Assembly (NCBI RefSeq): GCF_030929595.1
Contig: NZ_JAVFVR010000022.1
Location: 1 to 42,417, forward strand
DNA: 42,417 nucleotides
Direction of reading: 5' to 3'
From: Flavobacterium sp. LHD-85
GTDB taxonomy: Bacteria; Bacteroidota; Bacteroidia; Flavobacteriales; Flavobacteriaceae
Below, piece after piece: positions 17,666 to 25,834 of the stretch. Both the position numbers and the translations under genes were made by a program. Positions within the stretch are counted from its first letter, which is position 1; each line of letters begins with the position of its first letter. A model generated the notes under the pieces. It saw only the letters and a list, made by a program, of their open reading frames with translations. It searched no databases and was not told the origin of the DNA.

Positions 17666-20092
17666 ATGGCAAAAATAAAGCACAACAATTTTATTGATAC
17701 AGTTGACACCGTTTTTTCAAATGCAAAAGAAAAAGGCATTCTGCACCTCTATGCAGAAGGAGAATATCTCAACGGGCGAACCATAAAAATTAACGGAAAT
17801 GAAATGCTCCATTTCGGAACTACAGGATATCTCGGACTAGAACAGGACAAAAGACTCAAAGAGGCTGCAATTAAAGCTATAAATAATTATGGAACACAGT
17901 TCCCGCTTTCTAAAACTTATCTTTCACATCCCTTATATGCTGAGCTGGAAAGCAAAATAGAAAAGATGTATGATATACCGCCGATCATAACTAAGAACAG
18001 CACTCTTGGACATCTGGCAATCATCCCAACCCTGATCAGGGATGAAGATGCCGTTATTATCGATCATCAGGCGCATTGGAGTGTTCAGAATGCTTGTATA
18101 GTTCTTAAGCTTAGGGGAATACCAGTTGAGATGATACGTCATAATAACCTTGAAATGCTTGAAGATAAAATTCGGGCGCTGAGCGGCAAATCGGGCAAAA
18201 TCTGGTACATGGCAGATGGTGTTTATTCTATGTACGGCGATTATGCGCCAGTACAAGAACTGCTGAACCTTACCCAAAAGTATCCGCAGCTTCACCTCTA
18301 TTTTGATGATGTGCACGGAATGAGCTGGAAAGGAAAAAATGGTACAGGTTTTATATTTGACACCATTGGAACGCTGGAAGAAAACATAGTTATTGTTAGT
18401 ACTCTGAGTAAGACTTTTGGTGCCAGCGGTGCCACATTTTTCTGCACCGATCGTAAATTACGCGAAAAGATTAAAACTTTTGGCGGTCCTTTGACATTCT
18501 CAGCTCAGCTTGAACCTGCATCAGTCGCTGCTGCAATCGCATCGTGCAATATACATCTCTCTGCGGAAATAAATGAGCATCAGGCTGAACTTGCAAAAAA
18601 AATAATGCATTTCGGTAGTCTGATTTCAAAAAGCAGTCTGCCTTTAGTCTCTGAAAATGATTCTCCCGTTTTCTTTCTTGGAATGGGGACACCCTCAACT
18701 GCTTATAATTTCACAAAACGCCTATTTTCAGAAGGCTTTTATCTAAACCTTGGTATATATCCGGCAGTACCCATAAAAAATACCGGTATCCGTATCACTA
18801 TATCTGCACATAATAAAATGGAAGATATAACAGAACTTGCCCGTGCAATGGATTACCACTTACACAAAGCAGTAGAAGAAACTGGAAGCAGTGAGCAAAA
18901 GATTCGGCAGGCTTTTAGAATGAACAGTAAAACGAAGCTCCCTGAGGCAAAACAACAGTCAGAACTGCTTCAGATTGAAGAGCAAACCACAATTGATAAC
19001 ATCGATAAACAGGAATGGAACAAGTATTTGGGCGGTCACAATATTCTTGATTGGGAAGGAATGCTTTATCTAGAGCGCACTTTTACAAATAATCAGGACC
19101 CTGCCAATAAATTGGATTTCTTTTATTATATAATCCGTGACCAGAACATGCAGGTGCTTTTAATGACATTCTGTACCATCGGAATTTGGAAAGATGATAT
19201 GCTGTCTACAGAATCAGTATCAAGGCACCTGGAAGAAATTAGAAAAACAGATCCAATGCATATGACTTCCAAAGTACTTAGCACAGGCTCACTATTTACT
19301 GCAGGTTTACACTGCTATATTGACCAGAATCATCCTCTGGCAGAACAATCAATTAGAATGCTTCTCAATGAAGTGGAAGAAAAGTACAATTCGCTGGGTG
19401 TAGATATGCTCGTCCTGCGTGATTTTGAGCACGGATTCCGATGGGATGAACTCATAAGAAACCAAGGTTATTTCAGGATCGATATGCCAGAGTCATGCGT
19501 TATTGAAGAGAAGCATCTGCTTGAATTAGAGAATTATGGTTCTTTACTTACACCCCGTTCCCGCCAGCATTTCAATAGAGATGTACTACAATATGAAAAA
19601 TACTATAATGTTGAAATAAAAGACTGTCTCAACGAGGAAGAACTAAACAGAGCTTACCGGCTGTACTGCAACGTTAAAGACAGAAATCTGGCCATTAATA
19701 CCTATACTTACTGCAGGCAGGTATTTGAAAATATGAACAGCTGTAAAAACTGGGAGTTCATAATTCTAACACTAAAAGATGCATCTGAAAGGAATTTTAT
19801 CGGAATAATGTTCTGCTACAAAAATTCATCTAACGTATATGTTCCTGAACTTATAGGAATGGACTATATTTCCGGCGAAGGCTTCAATTTATACAGACAG
19901 CTTCTGTATCAGACAATCAAAAGAGCACGAGAGCTTAAAATTGGACGAATCGATTTCGGGATATCGGCAACTTTTGAAAAGAAAAAGCTTGGCGCTTCAG
20001 TAATACCGAAAACAGCTTATGTACAGGCTCGGGATAATTATGCTATGGAACTCATGCTGACACTGCAAAATGAAACCAATATTCCGCGCTGA
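17666..20092 (+). CDS. AONS-like PLP aminotransferase fused to GNAT-like acyltransferase
   Basis: An 808-aa two-domain enzyme. Residues 1-410 are an alpha-oxoamine synthase (BioF/KBL/serine palmitoyltransferase) fold with the PLP-binding Lys249 in STLSKTFGASG and the cofactor-contacting DDVHG (Asp214, His217). These enzymes condense an amino acid with an acyl-CoA, releasing CO2. Residues 430-800 form an acyltransferase-like region of the GNAT/BioF2-like type (LVLRDFEHGFRWDEL, then IGRIDFGISATFEKKKLG). The fusion suggests an amino-ketone made by the first domain and acylated by the second, as in sphingoid or aminolipid synthesis, but the substrate is not evident. It lies just ahead of rteC and is likely ICE cargo. 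No defects seen. Confidence 0.85.
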   Translation: MAKIKHNNFIDTVDTVFSNAKEKGILHLYAEGEYLNGRTIKINGNEMLHFGTTGYLGLEQDKRLKEAAIKAINNYGTQFPLSKTYLSHPLYAELESKIEKMYDIPPIITKNSTLGHLAIIPTLIRDEDAVIIDHQAHWSVQNACIVLKLRGIPVEMIRHNNLEMLEDKIRALSGKSGKIWYMADGVYSMYGDYAPVQELLNLTQKYPQLHLYFDDVHGMSWKGKNGTGFIFDTIGTLEENIVIVSTLSKTFGASGATFFCTDRKLREKIKTFGGPLTFSAQLEPASVAAAIASCNIHLSAEINEHQAELAKKIMHFGSLISKSSLPLVSENDSPVFFLGMGTPSTAYNFTKRLFSEGFYLNLGIYPAVPIKNTGIRITISAHNKMEDITELARAMDYHLHKAVEETGSSEQKIRQAFRMNSKTKLPEAKQQSELLQIEEQTTIDNIDKQEWNKYLGGHNILDWEGMLYLERTFTNNQDPANKLDFFYYIIRDQNMQVLLMTFCTIGIWKDDMLSTESVSRHLEEIRKTDPMHMTSKVLSTGSLFTAGLHCYIDQNHPLAEQSIRMLLNEVEEKYNSLGVDMLVLRDFEHGFRWDELIRNQGYFRIDMPESCVIEEKHLLELENYGSLLTPRSRQHFNRDVLQYEKYYNVEIKDCLNEEELNRAYRLYCNVKDRNLAINTYTYCRQVFENMNSCKNWEFIILTLKDASERNFIGIMFCYKNSSNVYVPELIGMDYISGEGFNLYRQLLYQTIKRARELKIGRIDFGISATFEKKKLGASVIPKTAYVQARDNYAMELMLTLQNETNIPR

Positions 20093-20147
20093 AATATCTA
20101 TATATTAAACCAAGCGAAAAGTAACGTCATAACTTATTAGGGCAGCA

Positions 20148-21044
20148 ATGCCCACGCTTTTCCTTGTTCAAATAAATCTAAATTCTGCCGCCATGATAAG
20201 ATCTACATGTGAAAACGCACTTCAGGTTATTCGAAAAGAAGAACAGCAATTCAGCTTAGAACCTGAACATATAATTGAAAAATCCTACCATATGACTACC
20301 GTGCTTCGAAACCTGCTTGGTACGGTTAAAAAAAATGTTTTGGAGAAAGGATTCTCCGACGAAAATGAAGAGATTAATTTCTTTAAAAGTATAAAACCCC
20401 AAATATTGGGAAAACTTATTTTCTATAATAAAGTTTTCCGAATTGAAGCATCCTGCCCCGTTGTAACCGGAAAAATGCATCTTAAATATTTTTCCAATGA
20501 GCTTAATCTGCTCAAGCAGGAATATAAAGAGCACTTTTACAACACTGATTTTTATCGCTACTACCGTACGGGAAGAACCGAATGGGACCATCACTTTTTT
20601 TGTCGGGGGAAGATAGATCTTCATGAAGGAGCGAATAGTTTTGTTTTTGAAATTGACACGCAGTTTTCTACCTATTATGATTACAAGGTAGCCCGCATAA
20701 TTGCCAACGAATTGCTTTACAGCTACCTGCTTTCCAAAATTGAACCCGACACGCAGCAAACCAACATTTTTTCAGAAGAAAATAAGGCAAACAGAGATTT
20801 TTTCTGGACAGATTCAAAAAGTGCACTAATAGAACTAATATACGCCCTGCATGCTTCGGGCAGCATTTCTCACGGAAAAGCTGGAATTAGAAAAATCAGC
20901 ATGGTTTTCCAGTTGCTTTTCAGGATTCAATTGGGTGACGTCCACCACGCTTTCCATAGGATGAAAGACAGGACAGATAGTAAAAGTATTTTTCTGGACC
21001 AGCTCAAGTCTTCATTAAAGCAGCATATGGACAAGGAAATATAA
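20148..21044 (+). CDS. rteC: RteC-family regulator of ICE excision
   Basis: A 298-aa protein matching RteC: FFKSIKPQILGKLIFY at 78-93, the FYNTDFYRYYRTGRTEWDHHFF region around 130-150, and a C-terminal helical part (LIELIYALHASGSI) typical of its winged-helix half. In CTnDOT, RteC activates the excision operon by binding inverted repeats upstream of it. Here such repeats lie 23-45 bp after the rteC stop, ahead of an HTH-topB operon, matching that arrangement. No RteA/RteB two-component pair is in the window. The chosen start at 20148 sits in a GGGCA/TGCCC hairpin; Met16 (20193) is a realistic alternative. Confidence 0.85.
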   Translation: MPTLFLVQINLNSAAMIRSTCENALQVIRKEEQQFSLEPEHIIEKSYHMTTVLRNLLGTVKKNVLEKGFSDENEEINFFKSIKPQILGKLIFYNKVFRIEASCPVVTGKMHLKYFSNELNLLKQEYKEHFYNTDFYRYYRTGRTEWDHHFFCRGKIDLHEGANSFVFEIDTQFSTYYDYKVARIIANELLYSYLLSKIEPDTQQTNIFSEENKANRDFFWTDSKSALIELIYALHASGSISHGKAGIRKISMVFQLLFRIQLGDVHHAFHRMKDRTDSKSIFLDQLKSSLKQHMDKEI

Positions 21045-21066
21045 CTTCCATTGATTAGCCAATTAG

Positions 21067-21089
21067 TGCCAATAGGTTTGCAATTGGCA
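21067..21089. promoter_or_regulatory. TGCCAAT/ATTGGCA inverted repeat, probable RteC operator
   Basis: TGCCAAT at 21067-21073 and ATTGGCA at 21083-21089 are perfect inverted copies separated by 9 bp. They lie between rteC and the excision-type operon. Further TTGGCA copies occur in tandem at 21201-21216. Two half-sites upstream of the xis-type operon is the layout described for RteC in CTnDOT. Confidence 0.55.
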
Positions 21090-21200
21090 AATATTTTATT
21101 TACCACATCTTCGCTTTATATACCAACTGCAAACCTTTAATAATCAATGCTTTTTTATGATTTAAAGATTGTTAAAAAAATCATAAATTCCAATTTTACA

Positions 21201-21245
21201 TTGGCAGGCATTGGCAGTAAAAACTTTCGAGGCTCCCCAACTTTG
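21201..21245 (+). promoter_or_regulatory. Tandem TTGGCA boxes and promoter of the excision-type operon
   Basis: TTGGCAGGCA and TTGGCAGTAA follow each other at 21201-21220, running into TTGGCAGTAAAAACTTT (21211-21227). CAACTTTG at 21238-21245 is one base from the TAnnTTTG -7 element and 55 bp before the HTH gene. The TTGGCAGTAAAAACTTT word recurs almost unchanged at 25288. Confidence 0.45.
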
Positions 21246-21299
21246 CATTATCATACTGCATGAAGCAGAATATACAGTACTAATGCAAAACAATTCATC

Positions 21300-21596
21300 A
21301 TGAACTTAGACCGAATTGAATTCCTATCATGGATGGAAAGAATTATTGAACGTTTTGATCTCCTGTCTGAACATATTACCAACGTTGATAAAAAACGTGC
21401 AAGTGTTGATGGAGAGGAACTTTTAGATAATCAGGATATTTTACAAATGCTTAAGATAAGCGGCCGCTCGCTGCAGCGATACCGATCATCGGGCAGACTG
21501 CCTTATTACACAATCAGCGGTAAAATATATTATAAACTCTCTGATGTTCATCAGTTTATCCGAGATAGTTTTACCGCCCGTGTGGCCAAGACATAA
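21300..21596 (+). CDS. Helix-turn-helix (excisionase-like) DNA-binding protein
   Basis: A 98-aa protein with a MerR/HTH_17-type helix-turn-helix in its C-terminal half: LLDNQDILQMLKISGRSL, RYRSSGRLPYYTISGKIYY and LSDVHQFI. Proteins like this are the small Xis-type factors of Bacteroidetes ICEs, bending DNA for excision and often also regulating transfer genes. It is the first gene after rteC, behind the TTGGCA boxes, and leads towards the DUF3945-type gene and topB. This is the order xis - orf - exc (topoisomerase) seen in CTnDOT. Only one such HTH gene is present here rather than a pair. Confidence 0.8.
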   Translation: MNLDRIEFLSWMERIIERFDLLSEHITNVDKKRASVDGEELLDNQDILQMLKISGRSLQRYRSSGRLPYYTISGKIYYKLSDVHQFIRDSFTARVAKT

Positions 21597-21691
21597 AGCC
21601 AGCGAGCGAAAAAAAGTGCCAGAGAATGCTGCTTACTACTTAGTAATGCCGGCAGCATTTAATTTCGAAGCACATTATAAAACCGATCATT

Positions 21692-23143
21692 ATGAGCGAA
21701 CAAGTTATAGATACAATAAAATCTGCTGAACAATTATCGGATATCCTTCTGGTATTTGATAAAGAGAAAAAGAAAATTCAGGCAGTAACAGGAGTGGATC
21801 AAAATGGAAATCTGAAAACCGTGGACCCTACCAAAAAAAATCAGAATCAATTTATGAAGGTAGACAGACAGGGTGATTTATTTTCCAACTTCTTTTCTAA
21901 TTTTTTCAGCCAGCTCCGTAATCCAACAAACTTCATGTTTTTCAAGGTCCCTTCACCATTGGCTATTGACGCGGCGAAAGAATTGGAGAAACAAATTCTT
22001 AATCCAACACCTGAGTTTGAACAGGTAATGAAGGAGAATGAAATTAAAACACAAGAAATGAAAAATAATAAACAAGATAATAAAAATAGTATGGAAACAA
22101 CACAGACAAATCCGGAAACAAATGAATACAAATTCAAACCGGAACAGATTGATTGGGAAACATTAAATCATCTGGGATTAAGCAAAGATAAACTGGAAAA
22201 AATGAACCTGCTGGATCCCTTGCTAAAAGGGTACAAGACTAACGAGCTTGTACCTGTTACCCTTAACCTTGGCACTGCAGTTACTCGAATGGATGCACGT
22301 CTTTCCCTTAGATCAAATGATGAAGGAGAAATTGTGGCTATTATCCACGGCATTCGAAAAGCCCCGAACCTAAACTATCCGTTCTTTGGGCATGAGTTTA
22401 CCAAGGAAGATAAAGATAATCTTCTTCAGAGCGGTAACATGGGCCGTGTGGTTAATTTGGTCAATCCAAGAACTGATGAGATCATGCCTTCTTTAATTAG
22501 TATAGACAGACTAACCAATGAAATCGTCGCACTAAAAACCGATTTTATTAAAATCCCTGAAGAAATCAAAGGATTAAAACTAAGCAATGAGCAAAAGCAG
22601 ACCTTACAGGAAGGAAAAACACTTCATTTAGAAGGAATGATTTCCAAGAAAGGAACTTCGTTTGATGCAACAGTGCAATTCAATGCTGACAAACGTTTTG
22701 TGGAGTTTCTCTTTGACAGAAATGAGCCTAATAAACAGTCACAAGTCACTGGGCAGAACCAATCTCAGGAAGCGCCTAAAATCTTTAGGGATAAAGAACT
22801 GGATAACGAGCAATATCAAAAATTCAAAGATGGACAAACTGTTTATATAAGCGGACTGGTGGATAAGAAAGGAAAAGAATATAATGGTTATATCACCTTT
22901 GATAAGGAAACTAATAAAACAGATTTTTCTTTCCAAAATCCAGACAAACTAAAAGATCAAGTAAAACCTGCTGAAGCTCATAAAACACAGACGGCGGTCA
23001 ATTCAGAAGGAAAAACCAATGAAGCAACCAAAAACAGCAATGAACCTTTGAAATCAGGACAGACAAATCCAGATAATAAAAAACAGCAGGAACAGCAGGA
23101 AGATTTCCAGGCGCCAGCCAAATCTAAGGGACGTAAAATGTAA
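21692..23143 (+). CDS. DUF4099/DUF3945-type ICE protein
   Basis: A 483-aa soluble protein common in Bacteroidetes conjugative elements. Residues 1-60 form a short N-terminal domain (LSDILLVFDKEKKKIQAVTGV). Residues 145-240 match a DUF4099-like region (IDWETLNHLGLSKDKLEKMN). Two DUF3945-like repeats follow (LSNEQKQTLQEGKTLHLEGMI and LDNEQYQKFKDGQTVYISGL), each a short helix plus strands. The C-terminus is polar, Gln/Lys/Asn-rich and basic (SKGRKM), probably disordered and possibly DNA-binding. It sits six bases upstream of topB and presumably acts with it in excision or transfer DNA processing; the exact function is unknown. Confidence 0.8.
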   Translation: MSEQVIDTIKSAEQLSDILLVFDKEKKKIQAVTGVDQNGNLKTVDPTKKNQNQFMKVDRQGDLFSNFFSNFFSQLRNPTNFMFFKVPSPLAIDAAKELEKQILNPTPEFEQVMKENEIKTQEMKNNKQDNKNSMETTQTNPETNEYKFKPEQIDWETLNHLGLSKDKLEKMNLLDPLLKGYKTNELVPVTLNLGTAVTRMDARLSLRSNDEGEIVAIIHGIRKAPNLNYPFFGHEFTKEDKDNLLQSGNMGRVVNLVNPRTDEIMPSLISIDRLTNEIVALKTDFIKIPEEIKGLKLSNEQKQTLQEGKTLHLEGMISKKGTSFDATVQFNADKRFVEFLFDRNEPNKQSQVTGQNQSQEAPKIFRDKELDNEQYQKFKDGQTVYISGLVDKKGKEYNGYITFDKETNKTDFSFQNPDKLKDQVKPAEAHKTQTAVNSEGKTNEATKNSNEPLKSGQTNPDNKKQQEQQEDFQAPAKSKGRKM

Positions 23144-23148
23144 CATAA

Positions 23149-25236
23149 ATGAAAACAGTTATAGCAGAAAAACCAAGTGTAGCAAGGGAAATAGCCACCC
23201 TTTTGGGAGCCACGGAAAAAAAAGAGGGCTACCTGACAGGCAACGGCTATTTTGTTACATGGGCTTTTGGGCATTTAGTGGAACTAGGGATGCCGGAGGA
23301 TTATGGAATTTGCTCATTTGAGAAAAGATCACTGCCCATACTGCCCAATCCTTTTTTACTAACTCCCTGTAAAGAGAAAAAAGGCAACACCTACACCGCT
23401 GATGCAGGCGCGCTGAAGCAGTTAAAAATAATTGGACAGCTCATTTCAAAAAGTAATAAAATCATTGCAGCCACCGATGCCGGACGCGAAGGGGAATTGA
23501 TATTCCGTTACATTTATCAATATCTGAACTGTAGCATTCCTTTTGAAAGGTTATGGATCAGCTCCCTTACCCAAAAAGCTATAAAACAGGGCTTTGAAAA
23601 CCTGAAACCGGGAAGTGATTTTGACGGTCTATATGAGGCCGCACTATCCAGAAGCCGTGCTGACTGGCTCATAGGAATTAATGCTTCCCAGGCACTTTCT
23701 ATTGCCGCAGGGAAAAGCAATTATTCCCTAGGAAGAGTACAGACACCTATCCTGGTTTTAATATGCAGACGCTATCTGGAAAACAAAGCATTTTCAGTAC
23801 AGAAATATTGGCAACTGCAGTTATTGCACACCAAGGAATTCATAGATTTTAAAAGTCTTTCGAAAAACAAATGGGAAGATAAAAAATCTGCAGAAAATGC
23901 CTTGAAATGTATCGAAAGAAATGGAAATACTGCTATTGTCACATCGGTTGAAACCAAAAAACTAACCGAGAAGCCGCCTTTGCTCTTTGACCTGACTGGT
24001 CTGCAGAAAGAAGCCAATAAAAAACTGAATTTTTCAGCTGCGGAAACCCTAAACATTGCACAGGACCTGTACGAAAAGAAATTCATTACCTATCCGCGCA
24101 CCTCAAGTAAATACATTCCAGAAGATTTGTGGGAAGAAATATCCAGCATCCTAAGGGCCATGCAGAAAACAGGAAAGTGGAACCATACTTTAAGTGGGGT
24201 TAAATGGGGCTATTTAAATAAAAGTATCGTTAACGACCTGCGTATTACGGACCATCATGGCCTTCTCATTACAGAAAAAATACCCTTTGCATTATCTGCC
24301 AAAGAAAATGCCCTTTACAATATGATTGCTCAGAGAATACTTGAAGCAATATCGCAGGATTGTATCAAAGAGATCACTGCCGTTTCATTACAGATTCTGC
24401 ATTATGAATTTACCCTGAAAGGCTCTAAAATCATAGAAACAGGCTGGCGTTTGGTCAACGGTTGTTTTTCTGATGATGAAACTGAAAATCTGCAAGTACT
24501 GCCGGAACTTAAAGAGGGTAATGAACTAAAAATAAAAAATGCCTGCAGTCTAGAAAAATTAACCTTACCACCTATGCTCTATAATGAGGCAGATCTTTTA
24601 TCGGCAATGGAAACTGCCACAAAACAGGTTCAGGATCAGCAGGAGTGCAAGTCATTACAAAATACTGGCATCGGTACGCCTTCCACAAGAGCAGCTGATA
24701 TAGAAACACTCTTTGCCCGTAATTACATTGAGAGGCAAAAGAAACATCTGGTACCAACCCAAAAAGGATTGCAGGTGTACGAACTGGTAAAAGACAAAAA
24801 GATTTCTGATGTCTCAATGACCGCTGAGTGGGAAGAAGAACTGCTGAAAATTGAAAAGGGCAAAGCTGATGCGGCAGATTTCCAAAATAGAATGGAAAAA
24901 TATGCAGTCTTTATTACGGACGAACTACTTCAAACTTCGGTCGCGAAGACCAATCTTCCTGACCTTTTGTGTCCTAAATGCAATAAAGAACAATTAATAA
25001 TCACAAGCAAAATTGTCAAGTGCCCGAATGACGTTTGCAGCTGGTTTCAATTCCGTAACGTATGCGGTGTACAGCTCAGCACATATGATATTGAAAGTCT
25101 TGTGAGCAGCGGTAAAACTCCTCTTATTAAAGCCATGCAAAGTAAAACTGGAAAAAAGTTTGATGCTTATATAAAACTTAATAATAAGGCCGAAAGTTCT
25201 TTTGAATTTGAAAAATTCAAACTAAAGAATAAATAA
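23149..25236 (+). CDS. topB: Type IA DNA topoisomerase III
   Basis: A 695-aa type IA topoisomerase. The Toprim domain starts at once (VIAEKPSVAREIA) and holds the acidic DAGREGE motif at 110-116. The catalytic tyrosine is Tyr315 in FITYPRTSSKYIP. GIGTPSTRA is present in the central domain, and a C-terminal zinc-binding cluster (CPKCNKE...KCPNDVC) lies near residues 607-630. It relaxes or decatenates single-stranded regions. In CTnDOT the equivalent exc gene is in the excision operon, and position here after rteC, the HTH gene and the DUF3945 gene agrees. Complete, no lesions. Confidence 0.95.
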   Translation: MKTVIAEKPSVAREIATLLGATEKKEGYLTGNGYFVTWAFGHLVELGMPEDYGICSFEKRSLPILPNPFLLTPCKEKKGNTYTADAGALKQLKIIGQLISKSNKIIAATDAGREGELIFRYIYQYLNCSIPFERLWISSLTQKAIKQGFENLKPGSDFDGLYEAALSRSRADWLIGINASQALSIAAGKSNYSLGRVQTPILVLICRRYLENKAFSVQKYWQLQLLHTKEFIDFKSLSKNKWEDKKSAENALKCIERNGNTAIVTSVETKKLTEKPPLLFDLTGLQKEANKKLNFSAAETLNIAQDLYEKKFITYPRTSSKYIPEDLWEEISSILRAMQKTGKWNHTLSGVKWGYLNKSIVNDLRITDHHGLLITEKIPFALSAKENALYNMIAQRILEAISQDCIKEITAVSLQILHYEFTLKGSKIIETGWRLVNGCFSDDETENLQVLPELKEGNELKIKNACSLEKLTLPPMLYNEADLLSAMETATKQVQDQQECKSLQNTGIGTPSTRAADIETLFARNYIERQKKHLVPTQKGLQVYELVKDKKISDVSMTAEWEEELLKIEKGKADAADFQNRMEKYAVFITDELLQTSVAKTNLPDLLCPKCNKEQLIITSKIVKCPNDVCSWFQFRNVCGVQLSTYDIESLVSSGKTPLIKAMQSKTGKKFDAYIKLNNKAESSFEFEKFKLKNK

Positions 25237-25287
25237 GTCACGGTACTATTCTAATTAAATGGAGATGAAGGTAAATATAGCTTACTG

Positions 25288-25307
25288 TTGGCAGTAAAAA
25301 ACTTTAG
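25288..25307 (+). promoter_or_regulatory. Second copy of the TTGGCAGTAAAAACTTT motif
   Basis: TTGGCAGTAAAAAACTTT lies about 110 bp upstream of the DUF1896 gene and differs from the 21211 copy by one extra A. Both copies precede ICE operons, which points to a shared regulator. Confidence 0.45.
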
Positions 25308-25396
25308 ACAAAAGAGTTCCACTTTTCCAGAACGACTATAAACGCTGGCAGGACACTCTAAATTCAATTCTTTAATAATTAAATAAATCAAGTAAC

Positions 25397-25834
25397 ATGA
25401 ATATACAAAATAAAGAACTATCCTATTACAGGCTGAGGCTTCAAGAACTTTTAAATACAAGCTTTCCCGAAAAAGCGCACGATGTTCAATTTATTGACCA
25501 GCGTTCTTCTTGGGCAGCCAATGCTTATGAAGGGGCATTCATAGCAGGAAACCCTGCAGTTCAATGCGATGACATTGCGCTGCATATTCTCTTTGAAGGG
25601 CTGTACTTCTCAAGGTTTGATACAATCTTTCAGGTTGTCTGCAATGAATTCGATAGGAGAATGGCTGATGAGGAATTACGTCCATTTTCCCTAAAGATGC
25701 TAATTGTCTGCTCAGCAGTTTTCAGCAACTACAAATTAACAGATGACTTTGCCTACAGCGCGGACTTTGACCAGCTCTATACCGAACTGACCGGAACCAT
25801 AGCCATCTGGATAGAAGAAAATGGCCTTCAATAA
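25397..25834 (+). CDS. DUF1896-family ICE protein
   Basis: A 145-aa acidic protein of the DUF1896 type found in Bacteroidetes conjugative transposons: SYYRLRLQELLNTSFPEKA, FIDQRSSWAANAYEGAF and the central LHILFEGLYFSRFDTIFQVVCNEFD. Function unknown. It overlaps the start of the methylase/helicase gene by 14 bp, so the two are translationally linked, and in related elements the pair is conserved. It may be an accessory subunit of the helicase. The TTGGCA-containing motif upstream probably drives both. Confidence 0.85.
   Translation: MNIQNKELSYYRLRLQELLNTSFPEKAHDVQFIDQRSSWAANAYEGAFIAGNPAVQCDDIALHILFEGLYFSRFDTIFQVVCNEFDRRMADEELRPFSLKMLIVCSAVFSNYKLTDDFAYSADFDQLYTELTGTIAIWIEENGLQ

Noticed and set aside
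21201..21227. CRISPR-like repeat array
   Set aside because: Only two to four short TTGGCA copies with irregular spacing, no repeat-spacer periodicity and no cas genes.
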